From Melieria omissa (taxonomy: Eukaryota > Arthropoda > Insecta > Diptera > Ulidiidae), in the NCBI GenBank assembly GCA_963971225.1, contig OZ020267.1, positions 97,019,648 through 97,083,647 on the forward strand: a DNA stretch of 64,000 nt, given 5' to 3'. Below are positions 1 through 10,749 of this stretch, one piece after another; positions within the stretch are counted from its first letter, which is position 1, and each line of letters starts with the position of its first letter. A program made the translations under genes and the position numbers. Under the pieces are notes generated by a model. It worked only from the letters and a program-made list of their open reading frames with translations. It had not been told where the DNA came from and searched no databases.

Positions 1-867
1 TTCTCCATTGAGCTCAAAAACTAGTTGCATATCTGGTGATTCATTCATAAGATAAGATATTATTGAGTGCCCATCCAGTTCACCTCTATGCCCTGCGATA
101 AGCATGGCGTAGTAATACTGCCGTAGTGATTCGTTTGACTTGCGCATCCGCTTGGGCATCTCGCGATGCACATCTGCTACCCTTACGACGCTTGGAAAGT
201 CCCGAAGAAGTGTGCACACCAACTGGTGCCACGTCCTGAACACTGGCTGCACTTCTGCCCACTCGTTAGCCACCCCTTTGAGTTTGTGGTGAACCGCAAA
301 TAGAACCGCTTCTTCAGACCTACTGTACAGCTCTCACATCTGCTCGCCTTTTAGTGGGTCGAATTTACGAGATACACGAGATATATCTCGTGTATTCTGC
401 TTGGCTGATAACTTTGCGCTCCACTTGAATTGGCACCGTTTTCGTCCTGAGTTGCTCCTCGTCGAGGTGGTGATTGTCGCGAAAGCATTGTCGCCTGATC
501 AGTCGGTCTGGTTCGCATTGGCTGCACTTGCACACCGTGCAGGAGCCCTAAGACCACTCGCCGCTAGCTCGTTGATAGTCTTTGCGAGATTTATAACGAC
601 TTCCTTTAAATCGTTTAATTCTCGTTGGAGCTGCGTCTCTCTGTCGGTCACCTCCTCGTCGCTTCCATAGATCTCCGTTAGTTTTGCCACTTTATAGGAT
701 TTGTTGCCGGTCATCGGCTCGTCCTGGTTCCGGAGCAGTTTAGCTATTCTATTTTGAGTGCTGCCTCGTTCACTGCTGCACTCACCAACTCTTTCACTGT
801 ACTTTATTTCTATCGCGTCGCGTCTATCGCTCACTGTGGGTGCTCTACTGTGGGTGTCTATCACCAA
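1..867 (-). pseudogene. Decayed gag region of a gypsy-like LTR retroelement (edge of window)
   Basis: Read on the minus strand, 867-499 encodes a gag-like N-terminus with a charged coiled-coil stretch (heptads around 700-590). After a stop and a frame change, about 330-1 reads as an open gag core containing KLKGVANEW, a W-x-x-L segment, LLRDFP and LRQYYYAM. That spacing is typical of Ty3/gypsy capsid. The frame break near 350 and the in-frame stop show it is not functional. Protease and polymerase, if still present, would lie left of the window. No 5' LTR could be delimited to the right. Family placement is by motif only. Confidence 0.6.
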
Positions 868-2247
868 CGAACATAAAGTAATCTAGAACGTGCATCTATG
901 GCCCACGCAAGGAGAAATATTTTAAGTTTAAACCACTCCCAAATATTTGTATCTTGCAGAAATTATAGTTACCAAAAATAGTTTCAACTGGCATTGCGCT
1001 TGGAAGTTGTGACCGTAATCCCTCTCAAAATGAAATCTTATGTGCACCACTGTGCCAGTTGATAAACATGACGATGAACGCACCTTTTATTGTAATATTA
1101 TTGTTGTTACTTTTGCTTTAATGTATCCTTTCTCGAATGCACCCGGTTTGGTTTTGGTATTTTTGGTAAAATAAGAAAATCTAATATTGTCACAGCCTTC
1201 GCCATGGAACCATTCAGGTTTAGAAAAGTTACACTATTCTTAAAGGTAGGCATACCTTAATAACAGTTTTTTAAGGTTATGCTTCAAAACTATCAGGGCC
1301 CGGCGGCTCTGCACGCAAGTTTGAAATCAATGGAACCAATAAATCAAGTTTCTTTTACTATTCAAATCAAGTTTCTTTTCTTTGTTGAACCCGTTAGATT
1401 TTTATTTTATTTTTTATTTGTAGTGCTTTCACCATTTTTTAAGTCAATGCACCTTTAAATCATGTTTTTCCATGAAAACTTTTAATCCGTGGTGCCCGTG
1501 TTTTTCTGATGAGCAAAAAAAAACCCAATGGTGGTAGTTGACCTAATGTTCCGTGTAACATACTAGGAAATCTATTGCAGATCAGTGGCAACCGTGGCCT
1601 ACATAAGTAGCAATTCAACCAACGAGGATCACTGCAGTTGACATGTAATTTCCAAACAATGATTATTTTAACCCAACATTCCAGTGTTCTATAGTTGTTA
1701 TGAAATGAAATATAGTGTTGTGTAACACTGCATTAAAAAAAAAACGAATTTTTTTAGGGAGAATTAGTCTTGATGATCAAATAAAAGCACAAACTCAATA
1801 TTTTCCGCGTTTTGATTTTCAAAAAGCACAAAATTTATTGCGAAACCACAACTTTTGATTGAGCTAATAATACAAATAACGAGTTTTAGGGTCAACTAAA
1901 CATTCCAGCTGGCAAATTATAATATAATTTTTGAATTGTACACCTTGGATTCTTATAACTAAACAATAATCGAACTCGAACTATTTATGATTGACATAAA
2001 CGAGGTTTTGAAGGCATCTTAGATTTGACATATTCTACTAAACTATCTTACGTCTACAATGATCTAAATAAATAAATGTTAACATCCACTCTTAAAAACA
2101 GAAAAAAATGGTGTCAAAAACTCTAGTTTCGAATCCATTTTCAAACCGACCGAATCAGAAAATAATTTTTTTATTGCGACGCTGGTCCTGGTCTGTAGCT
2201 GACTTCAGATAGTCACTGGAATTACTTTCAACAAATAATGTGGAATG
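868..2247. other. AT-rich spacer without recognised genes
   Basis: No convincing exon or RNA gene is visible. The stretch may include the untranslated leader or LTR of the gag relic at its left, but I could not find a matching second LTR. A segment near 1430-1500 loosely resembles the degenerate repeat units at 3951-4175. Confidence 0.4.
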
Positions 2248-2630
2248 TCGGTTGTCTGGTTGCCTCTGTAAGAGATACACTCGGAGGCCTATTTTGAGAC
2301 CCATTGTGATACCACATATATAACCGGTTTTTGAAATGTGTATGCAACAGTTTTTTCAACATGTGTTATCACACACATTTCAAACGGGTGGGGGAAGGGG
2401 GAGTGGACCTACAGTTTAACGCCGAGTGCGAACGATGGTTGACAATTTGTCTTACACTCTTGGAGGCTTTATCATTGCATAACAAGAGCGCACTTGTGTG
2501 ATTCTTGTTATCTCATGCTTCATCTATCATGCTATCTGCTTCATGTGGATAGCGATAGAAGTAGACCAATGTTTCATCAACTCAAGCTAGAAACCGAACC
2601 TAAGTCCTCTGGGTCCTAGGTCCTCGTAAT
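2248..2630 (-). mobile_element. Old copy of the tRNA-derived SINE
   Basis: This stretch aligns by eye along its whole length with the full-length SINE at 8108-8505 in the same orientation. Shared parts include the tail-proximal box (gcctctgtaagagatacac), the G-rich hairpin-like part (gggtgggggaaggggg) and the segment near 2480-2560. The tRNA-like head at the right end is mutated (gaaaccgaacctaagtcc at the B-box position), and I found no target duplication, so it is an older insertion. Confidence 0.75.
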
Positions 2631-2732
2631 TAACCTTAGAACCAAACAAAAAGCATAATTTAATTTATTGTTAGATTTATTGCACACCGCCTGCGTCTGT
2701 GTTGACAATTATTCATGTTCGCTGTTGCTTAA

Positions 2733-3471
2733 TTAAGCGAAAAGTGCACTAATGATTTCCACCTTCTTTTTGCTATTCTTTTCGGCTACGAGTTTGTCAA
2801 ACCATGCAATTATCTGAGGATTCTTCTCCTCCTCATCAGGTGATGCACTCAAAAATGTCTTGAAGCCTGCTTCGAAATTGTCAGAAAAGTTGATGAGGCG
2901 TTTCTCAAATTCATCTTCGAATTTTTTCAAACCGGCCTTCTCGAACGCTGTCTTCAGTGTCTCGGTGAGCTTGTCATCGTCGGGCATATCCTCGTAGTCC
3001 TGTAGGATTTCTGTCATCTTTAACATGGCGCTAAATGACTTCTTCGCATCATTGGAATCCCTCTTAATGTCCAAGTCTTTGACAAAGTCGGCTAAGCGCG
3101 TAATGATCGCTTGCAGTGCTTCGCTCTTATCCGGCAGCGCGTTCAGCTCCTTGAGCGTATCCTGGAACAGTACACGACCCTCTTCGAAGGCGTACTTGGA
3201 GAGCAGAGTCACTTGGACCACTACGGTAAGCAGCAGCTGATTGCGCGGAGTCAACTCCTCTTTGGAAGACGGGCTGTCCGCCCTGTCTACCGTGGCGGAT
3301 CTTTGGGCAACAGCAACATCACTGGAATCGTGCTTCTCCACCGGCATTGCATGCGCGAACTGCAAAAAGCCACGAAATTATTACGTAGGAAGGCTGAGTG
3401 CATAGAAGTGCGGATGTTGTTACCTGCAGCAGGCAAAGACTGGAAATGTAAAACACTGCAATCTTAAGCAT
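2733..3471 (-). CDS. Secreted helical protein, cluster paralogue A (2 exons)
   Basis: Exon 1 (3424-3471) encodes M-L-K-I-A-V-F-Y-I-S-S-L-C-L-L-Q. A GTAACA donor and a TTTTTGCAG acceptor join it in phase 0 to exon 2 (2733-3359), giving about 224 residues. The signal peptide spans the junction and probably ends after FAHA, leaving a mature protein that starts MPVEK. The mature chain has no cysteine. It is rich in Glu, Lys and Leu and reads as amphipathic helices, with a conserved stretch around FQDTLKELNALPDKSEAL and a C-terminal block AFEKAGLKKFEDEFEKR. Family and function are not recognised. It is one of five tandem minus-strand relatives, and B is the closest. The start is the ATG beside the conserved leader. 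An in-frame upstream extension begins only at a GTG. Confidence 0.85.
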
Positions 3472-3524
3472 TTTGCTGTTGTTGTGTCGGAACGTTTCCA
3501 CTTGTTCGCTTAAAATTTCACTGG

Positions 3525-3564
3525 CAACTGAATCCGTTTGGTGCCGCTCTCAACTTTTATTTAG
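3525..3564 (-). promoter_or_regulatory. TATA plus initiator core promoter of paralogue A
   Basis: On the minus strand a CTAAATAAAAG box (3554-3564) lies about 30 bases upstream of TCAGTTG (3525-3531), the arthropod initiator form. The same pair, with the same spacing, precedes paralogues B and C. This supports real transcription starts about 55 bases before each ATG. Confidence 0.65.
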
Positions 3565-3756
3565 CGTCAAGAATGCAGCAAGTGTCAGTCAAATACGAAA
3601 TGCATTTAGTCTTCGATACGTTTAGACTGATCGTCTCACGAATTAATCAGAACAAAAGTGACCGAAACAAATTCTTTCATTCTAAATAAATAACAATTTT
3701 ATGTTCACTTTTCGTGCGGCGTTATCAATTTGCCAAAAATTTAATTGTAGTCACAC

Positions 3757-3793
3757 ACACACAAAGACAGGTGTGTTTGTGTGTGTGTGTCTA
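3757..3793. repeat. CA/GT microsatellite in the paralogue upstream region
   Basis: A run of CA followed by GT dinucleotides. A related CA tract lies at the equivalent place upstream of paralogues B (about 10737-10748) and C (about 14057-14111), so it was duplicated with the genes. Confidence 0.7.
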
Positions 3794-3950
3794 AAATAAA
3801 CTGCAAGCATTTGTAGATTTGAATTCTTGATGAATTTCATGGCAGCAGGGCATGGGCATGTCCCCCAGGGTTTAAAGTCATCGGGCACAACAAATTTAGT
3901 TTCCCTTAACACTTTGTGAGCCCTGTCAGATTTTTATAAAACATATTATT

Positions 3951-4175
3951 TTTCATTTGAAGTAATTTCACCCAATAGGCCCGTTAATTCATACTTTTTC
4001 ACAGTTTCTTCATACAAACTTTTAAACCGTCGTTCACCACGTCCGATTTTATTATTCGGAAAAATGAAAAACACGTATCGAGATCTTTTCATTTGAAGTA
4101 CTTTCACCAAGTTTGAGCTCAAATGGCTCACAAAAATTTGTTTCTTCATACAAACTTTTAACCCGTCGTTGATTT
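3951..4175. repeat. Degenerate tandem repeat, about 136-bp period
   Basis: Two units beginning with ttcatttgaagtantttcacc (3951 and about 4088) both run on to cttcatacaaacttttaaccc. A weaker third unit follows near 4235-4320. No coding content is seen. Confidence 0.55.
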
Positions 4176-4846
4176 AGATTTTGAATATAATGAGACATAC
4201 GAGTATAATTTTTTTGGATATCAAGTATTTAAAAAAACTTTTTAAGTCAATAGGCTTATTGGTTCTTGGTTTTTCGGAGTCTTCTTGTAAACAAACCTTA
4301 TCCCATTGTTGACCCAGTTAAATTTTGATTTTCGATAAAAATTTGAAATACGTGTCGAATTAGTTTTGAGTTAGAGTATTTTCAGGATGTTTAAAATCAG
4401 TCAGGGACTTGACTATTATAAGTTTTTTAAGAAATTAATTGCAATGTAACTATTACAATGCAACATAAATTTTATTTGTTGATTATAATTATTATTTGCG
4501 ACAATTAATTTTGACGTTGCATAATAACTGTTATGAAAAATAAATCTTTTTTTATTTACGTTGCCTCATAACTTTTATTTATGACTTTTTTATTTACGTT
4601 ACGTTATTTTGAGAAAATTTTTTTTACGTTGCTTCATAACTTTTATTTATGATTTTTTTTTTCATTTACGTTGCCGATAACTATTCTTTGAAAGAAAATA
4701 TTTGTTACGTTGCCTCATAACTTTTATGAAAGAAATTTTCTTTATTTACGTTGCCTTACCACATTTTGAGTATGAAGTGGTTTTTAATTGTTTATTTGTT
4801 GGTGGAAATTAGGTTTCTGCAGTTAATTTGCGTTGGTCGATTTTAA

Positions 4847-6535
4847 CCCATTAATGCCCACAGCGATGTAGCAGTGCTAGGGGCCTGAAATTTAGAGACG
4901 TATGCTTTATGATGCACAGGAACGTAAATAAGAAAAAATGTTTGGTACCTTGTATGGATTGGGCTCTGGAAGCCGTTACATATATGTAACAGTGGGCTAT
5001 TTCAGTACTTTTTTGTGGAACAAATTTTTTCAGTTTGAATGACAATTTTACAGCTTAGTACTTAAAAATACATGAAAACTTTGTATTAATTGAACTGTGA
5101 AGGTAAAGGTGAATGAAATACATATGCGGTTGATACAATAAATTATGGATTTGTAGCATAATGGTACTTTTCGGAGCATTTGATGCACAAACCAACATTA
5201 TACTTTTTGCACAAAGAAGTGGGATGCGATTTGCAGTTCATTCCAGCGCAGCGGCGCCTCTTTTTATCTATTGTTTCTACAATAAAATGCCCAATGCAGT
5301 CATAGCGGCTTGCGAAGTCGGGCTCAGCCGCAGTTGTTCGATAAAAGCTCTGGAGTGGTCGTATTGTGCCAAGAGTTGTGCAATAGCGTCCGGCAATGGC
5401 TCTACTGAAATCAAGTTGCGTCATACTGCTTCCTCCTTTGCGATGCAAGATCCACGCATTTTGCATTAACACGTCATTGAGCCATGAAAAAATGCGAAAC
5501 CACCACTTCTTTCCACGAGCGCCAATAAAAACTCGCATCTCTTCAATAGTTATGTTTGGGTTTGTTTGACCTCAACACACAGCATAGCTATTACTTTCAT
5601 CGCACAACAACTGGATCAGTTCGTCGTCGAAGAATTTCTCAACAGCTGATGAGGATGTAAATTACTACAATCAGAATAGTTCGGCTCCGGAAAAATTTCC
5701 GCACACCTAATGTCATCATCTTCCAACCACTAAATAACAGGTTTACAAGGTTTGTAGGTACGTTTTACTTTGGTACACTTTCCATTCATACATTTTGCCA
5801 ATGGTTTTTCTACTGTGGACGTACTTGATCCAGAATTTTGGTGATCAAATGTAATACAAGCACTAGAAGTTGTAGCATGTTGAGCCTTTAACGATGTTTT
5901 TTTAGTAAGAATGTTGACAGTTGGTGTACATATTGCTGTTGCCGAAAAAGTTCGTCACTAGACTCCAATGGCTCTTCTTCTGAAACATAGGCAGTGAAAT
6001 GACTCCTATACAAGAGTGCGACCCGAAAGACGTTAATTGTGTAGTACTTGGTGACTCTATAAGATCTGTATGTAAGTTTGCGAAGGCATTATTTATCACG
6101 TCTTGAAGAGCTTGCTGTTTCAAACTCATTTGTTGTCAATTGCCGCACAATAACCTCACATGGTTGCATTAATCGTGTTCTCGGCAAATTTGTTGGCACT
6201 CTACCGCCATCTTCTTCCACAGAATCCTCTTCAGATTCCAAAATATGGGCACTAGGCGGCTCAATTGTCAACTTTTCCTCTGTATTATCTGCTATCTCAT
6301 CACTTGCAAGCTCTTGAAAATATATAGTGGCCTCATCCAGTGTCAAATATCCGTATCTAAGCATACGAAAATCTTGCATTTACATTTGTACTTACGTTAA
6401 AAAAGTACTTAGAATAGCGCACTGTTACGTATGTGTAACTTAGACAAGAAACACTGAGAATGGCCCACAGTTACATATACGTAACAGTGCAATTGCACGC
6501 TGCTCAGAAAAGCCCACGGGCCCTAAACGTTTATT
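4847..6535 (-). mobile_element. piggyBac-like element with subterminal palindromes
   Basis: TTAA at 4843-4846 precedes CCCATTAATGCCCACAG, and TTAA recurs at 6536-6539, although the right terminus is decayed. Inside each end lies a near-identical palindrome beside a GCCCAC-type motif: GTTACATATATGTAAC at 4975-4990, and variants at 6424-6439 and 6470-6485. TTAA targets and CCC ends are standard for piggyBac. The subterminal palindromes are an unusual extra. Confidence 0.65.
5143..6379 (-). pseudogene. piggyBac-like transposase remnant
   Basis: The N-terminal fragment (6379-6089) starts MQDFRMLRYGYLTLDEA followed by an acidic stretch, as at the start of piggyBac transposases. The C-terminal fragment (5538-5143) reads KKWWFRIFSWLNDVLMQNAW, then MTQLDFSR, RYDCIGH and a cysteine-rich tail with C-x-K-C-x4-YH, matching the end of the catalytic core plus the zinc-binding domain. 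The central catalytic portion (5540-5900) is missing or scrambled, and frames change, so no active enzyme can be made. Confidence 0.8.
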
Positions 6536-6912
6536 TTAACATTTTTTAATAAAACTGTAGATATTTAAGAATCACTTTTCATAAAAAGTTTTTCACAAAA
6601 TACTTTCACTAAATTCTTATAAATCTTTTTTACCGTTTGCGTGTCGCCATATCGCTATTTTTACTAATTTCAAATTTACCTCATTACAAAACTTGTGCTC
6701 ATAAAGAAATCAAAAGAGTTTCTGACTTAATTTGAATTTTGCAGCATTCGCTAAACTATTTTCAATATCATATGGGGTATAATAGTTATCGGCAACGTAA
6801 ATGAAAAAAAATCATAAATAAAAGTTATAAAGCAAAAAATCTCTCAAAATGATAGTGAATGATGAAATAAAAGTTATGAGGCAACGTAAATAAAAAAAAT
6901 CCTAAAATAATA

Positions 6913-7572
6913 TCAGGTGTACAACTTTGCTTCCGCCGTTTTTTCAAAAATTAAAAGCTTTATTGCGAAAAAGTGCTTACAGTTGTATTATTCAAAGTAT
7001 TGTCCGTCGCTAGCGACAACTTTCTCCCATCTTTCCGGCAATTTTCGGATCCCGGCTCGAAAAAAGGAGTCCTCTTTTGACGCTATCCATGAAGCAATCC
7101 ATGTTTCCAATTCTTCGAAGGATTGAAAATGTTGATCTGCCAGGCCGTGTGCCATCGAACGGAATAGGTGGAAGTCAGAAGGGGCGACATCTGGGGAATA
7201 CGGCGGGTGGGGCAAGACTTCCCATTTCAGCGTTTCCAGGTACTTTTTGACCACTTTTGCGACGTGAAGGTTTTTTCTCTTCCACCACCATGTTTGTCTT
7301 CGACATCGAAATCACCATTTTTAAAACGTTGAAACCACTCCCGACACGTTCTTTCACTCAGAGCAGCATCACCGTAAGTTTCTGAGAGCATTCGATGCGC
7401 TTCAGCTGAATTTTTTTTTCGAATTGTAACAGAAAAGTAAAACTTCCCGCAAATGGCGATGACAATTCGTTAGGCACTGTCCACACTCACTTTAACTCAC
7501 TATGTATTTCAACCAGCCTCAGCCGGTACAGCCACCTATCGGAAAACGGCGGAAGCAAAGTTGTACACCTGA
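6913..7572 (-). mobile_element. Mariner element, internally deleted copy 1
   Basis: A 660-bp element is bounded by TA duplications (6911-6912, 7573-7574), with inverted ends TCAGGTGTACAACTTTGC. On the minus strand it keeps the helix-turn-helix start of a mariner transposase up to WFQRFKNGDFDVEDKHGGG. It then jumps to the C-terminal catalytic part (YLETLKWEVLPHPPYSPDVA, then PSDFHLFRSM). The deletion removes the first two catalytic aspartates and shifts frame. It is the same family as the copy at 43448-44190 but with a different deletion, and it interrupts the right arm of the Foldback-like element. Confidence 0.9.
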
Positions 7573-7715
7573 TAATTATCGACAACAAAAAATATACTTA
7601 TTACTTATAAGAGTTATTATGCAACTCAAAAATCTTAACTACATAATAATAGTTATAGGCGACGTAAAAAATTTCTTATTGGGAATAACTATTATAAAAC
7701 GTCATAAAGTCATAA

Positions 7716-8093
7716 AGTATGACCTGGTGACCTTATGACCTGGTGAACGACGCACAGTGGTTCACTTTGGCATTTTAGGTTGCGAAAATAATAACTTCTG
7801 AACGAATAAAGATAATTGAAAAATTGTTTTGCTGTTGATAAGAAATTCATCATTCAATTCATTGTGTTCGAGATACAGGGTGCTACGGCATACTTTGTCA
7901 AAGTACGGCTTACTGTAAATAAGAATGATGAGAGCAACAATATTGAGTTTTAGTTGAAAAGTAAAAAAAATACGTTAATGAGAATGAAAAATAATAAAAA
8001 AATGTTAGAAATATGCTGAAAGAGTCAAATTTACAGATAAAAATTCATTAATTTTGCTTTCAAAATGGGAACCAGAATTCGAAAAATTTCTGT
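7716..8093. other. AT-rich spacer
   Basis: No gene is seen. A short direct duplication of atgacctggtga lies at about 7720-7745, just beyond the Foldback-like arm. Confidence 0.4.
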
Positions 8094-8107
8094 AAAAAGC
8101 CAAAGTA

Positions 8108-8505
8108 GGTTAGGTTAGGTTGCGGTGGCTGCCTCTATAAGAGACACACTCGGAGGCCTGAAGGGCTCATTGTGATACCAGATATTTCACCCGTTTTTGA
8201 ACTGTGTATGCAATACTGTTTTGCCAACATATGTTACAGCACACATTTCAAGCGGGTGGGGAAAGGGGGAGGGGACCTACAGTTTAACGCCGAAACCGAA
8301 CGGTAATTGGCAGTTTTTCGTTCACACTTGGAGGTTTTGCCATTGCCTGCCAAGAGCGCACTTGTGCGATTCTTGTAATTCTCATTCCCTTCATGTGGAA
8401 AGCGATAGAAGTAGATAAGTTGTTCACCAGCCCGAGCCAGGAATCGAACCTGGAGCCTTTGGTATGAGAAGCCAGCGCGCTACCCGCTGGACTATCGAGG
8501 CCGGC
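8108..8505 (-). mobile_element. Full-length tRNA-derived SINE with 14-bp target duplication
   Basis: Target duplications AAAAAGCCAAAGTA at 8094-8107 and 8506-8519 flank a 398-bp unit. On the minus strand it begins with a tRNA-like head: A box TAGTCCAGCGGG near 8494-8483 and a perfect B box GGTTCGATTCC at 8450-8440. The body is unrelated to tRNA, and the 3' end is a short CCTAA-type repeat (ACCTAACCTAACCTA). Two relatives occur in this window (2248-2630 and 53363-53441). It is therefore a pol III-transcribed, LINE-mobilised SINE. The family name is unknown to me. Confidence 0.9.
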
Positions 8506-8519
8506 AAAAAGCCAAAGTA

Positions 8520-9107
8520 AGTTACCTTGAAATTACCTTTTAGTCTTTGCAGGAAAATTATCAATATAATTATTAACCAAAATACTTAAATCTGAGTTGC
8601 GTTGATATTTTCCTCTTATGGTTGGTCGTCGCTTATGCTACACGCGTCTCCTGCATCGAAATAAATTGTTTTTTTCAAACCTCTCGTTACTCTGGAAATA
8701 ATTGAATTTGGTACAATTTGCCAAAATCCATTTCAACTTTATAGTGTGTTAAGTCCTGGTCTTTAGTCGTAAATATGTTGGCCTTCGATGTTACCAATTT
8801 CATCAGTACTAGAAATAACTAGTACTTAAATATTTCAAACAGCTTGGAATTTTTCAAAAACATCTTTGTGCTGAAATCTTTTTCGCTTAAGATGTAGTAG
8901 CAGAGTTAAACTGTTGTCTAGTTCAAATTAAATCGGAACTAACTTCCATTGCTCCAAACTCATTGAACTATTTATAAGCAGAATTTGTATATGCATAAAA
9001 ATACAACACACTAACTGGTACCTAATCAGTTATTAGATTTTCAACTTAAAATACTAAATTCATGGCAATTTATTCCTGGCCCTGAATCATCCTTTCTTTA
9101 TCTACAG
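8520..9107. other. AT-rich spacer
   Basis: I see no gene, RNA or delimited repeat here. Confidence 0.4.
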
Positions 9108-9322
9108 GTTACATCCAGGCATGGCCGTGGATCAACAGTGCAGGAATGCCAGACATCAGACATAAATATGTTTTAAATGCTGCTTACATACCAGGCCTTA
9201 CACACTTAACAGAAAGAGTCACTAGGTCCCCAATAAATATAATCTCCCCCACAGATATCAACTCAACTATGAACAAAATCTCAGCCGATCCAACCTCATT
9301 TCAAGTCGGAATTCTGAATTGA
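9108..9322 (+). other. Unassigned exon-like open stretch
   Basis: After a pyrimidine-rich CTTTATCTACAG acceptor, a plus-strand frame (codons from 9110) stays open for 70 codons to a TGA at 9320-9322. It includes IQAWPWINSAGMPDIRHKY and AAYIPGLTHLTERV, which look compositionally like real protein. I recognise no family. No upstream donor exon was identified. It may be the last exon of a small gene, or a relic of one, lying between paralogues A and B. Confidence 0.3.
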
Positions 9323-9600
9323 TATGTAAATATGCGAAAGTTATTATGTTCGTATAAGTACAACAAGTAAAGAATAATATAGACTAAGCGAAAATATCAT
9401 GAACTCTTCTACAAAATATTCGACTTCTAATGAAGAGTCATTCGACTTATTTCTATTTACTAGTTCAATTGAGGATTATGGATTTTATAATTTACTTTTG
9501 AACCAAATTAATTAAGTGAAATAACATATAGTTAATTGGTTTCTCTATCAGTTTTAAGATTTTCTAGTTAACCTTCGAACGAAATAAAAGCGATCACTTA
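9323..9600. other. Spacer upstream of the 3' end of paralogue B
   Basis: AT-rich sequence with nothing recognised. The block beside 9600-9650 (TTTATTGTTAGATTTATTGC) matches the 3' flank of paralogue A at about 2664-2682. It contains AATAAA-type polyadenylation signals on the minus strand. Confidence 0.4.
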
Positions 9601-9650
9601 TTTTATTGTTAGATTTATTGCACACCGGCTGAGACTGCGTTGACATTTGT

Positions 9651-10416
9651 TCATGTTCGCTGTTGCTTGCTAGTGAAAATTTCATTAAAGATTACCATCT
9701 TCTTTTTGCCATTCTTTTCGGCTACAAGTTTGTCAAACAGTGCAATTAGCTCAAGATTCAGCACCTCCTCAGGTATTAAACTCGAAACTGCCCTGAAGGC
9801 TTCTTCGAAATTGTCAGAAAAGTTGATGATGCGTTTCTCAAATTCATCTTCGAATTTTTTCAAACCGGCCTTTTCGAACGCTGTCTTCAGTGTCTCGGTG
9901 AGCTTGTCATCGTTGGGCATATCCTCGTAGTCCTGTAGGATTTCTGTCATCTTTAACATGACGCTGAATGACTTCACCACACCACTCGGATCCTCCGTAA
10001 TGTCCAAGTCCTTGATATCCTTGACAAAGTCGGCTAAGCGCGTAATGTTCGCTTGCAGCGCTTCGCTCTTATCCGGCAGCGCGTTCAGCTCCTTGAGCGT
10101 ATCCTGGAACACTACACAACCCTCTTCAAAGGCGTACTTGGAGAGCAGAGTCCCTTCGGACACCAAGATGGACAGAAATTGCTTGTGAGCTTGAGTCACC
10201 TCCTCTTTGGAAGACGAGCTGCCCGCCCTGTCTACCGTGGCGGATCTTTGGGTAACAGAAACATCGCTGGACTCGCGCTTCTCCACCGGCATTGCATGCA
10301 CGAACTGCAAAAAGCCACAAAATTATTACGTAGGAAGGCTGAGTGCATAGAAGTGTGGATGTTGTTACCTGCAGCAGGCAGAGACTGGAAATGCAAATCA
10401 CTGCAATCTTAAGCAT
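9651..10416 (-). CDS. Secreted helical protein, cluster paralogue B (2 exons)
   Basis: Exon 1 (10369-10416) encodes M-L-K-I-A-V-I-C-I-S-S-L-C-L-L-Q, and exon 2 (9651-10304) completes about 233 residues. The intron has a GTAACA donor and TTTTTGCAG acceptor, phase 0. A likely signal-peptidase site follows FVHA, before MPVEKRESS. The mature part is cysteine-free, charged and helical. It shares the FQDTLKELNALPDKSEALQA block and the C-terminal KAGLKKFEDEFEKRIINF block with A and C. The far C-terminus (IFNEIFTSKQQRT) extends a little beyond A. Family and function are unknown. The intact frame and clean splice sites suggest it is functional. Confidence 0.87.
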
Positions 10417-10469
10417 TTTGCTGTTGTTGTGCTGGAACGTTTCCTCTTGTTCGCTTCAAATTTCACTGG

Positions 10470-10510
10470 CAACTGAATCCCGTTTGGTGCCGCTGTCAAC
10501 TTTTATTTAG
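10470..10510 (-). promoter_or_regulatory. TATA plus initiator core promoter of paralogue B
   Basis: CTAAATAAAAG (10500-10510) and TCAGTTG (10470-10476) on the minus strand have the same spacing as at paralogues A and C. Confidence 0.65.
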
Positions 10511-10749
10511 CGTCAAGAGTGCAGCAAGTGTCAGTTAAACAAGAAATACATTTAGTCACAAATACGTTTAGGCTGATCGTCCCACGGATTAATCAGAACA
10601 ACAGTGACCGAAACAAATTATTTCATTCTAAATTAATAATAATTTTATGTTCACTTTTCGTGCGAGATTATCAATTTGCCAAAAATTTAATTGTAGTCAT
10701 AGCTACATTTTATTCGATCGGAATTCAGGTTTGCTCACACACACACACC

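Larger units (their letters stand above)
4440..7715. mobile_element. Foldback-like composite with internally repeated inverted arms
   Basis: The left arm (about 4500-4760) holds about seven copies of a roughly 40-bp unit starting acgttgcctcataactttta, at 4514, 4558, 4596, 4626, 4668, 4707 and 4748. The reverse complement of the unit appears on the right at 6792, 6881 and about 7650. Long inverted arms built from short direct repeats are typical of Foldback/Galileo-type elements. A piggyBac-like relic lies in the interior, and a deleted mariner interrupts the right arm. Exact termini and target duplication were not resolved. Confidence 0.5.

Noticed and set aside
8197..8418. 73-codon plus-strand frame
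   Set aside because: It lies entirely within the SINE body on the opposite strand.
8434..8505. Minus-strand tRNA-like sequence with good A and B boxes
   Set aside because: It does not close into a proper acceptor stem, it continues into a 320-bp body, and it has SINE target duplications. It is a SINE head, not a tRNA gene.
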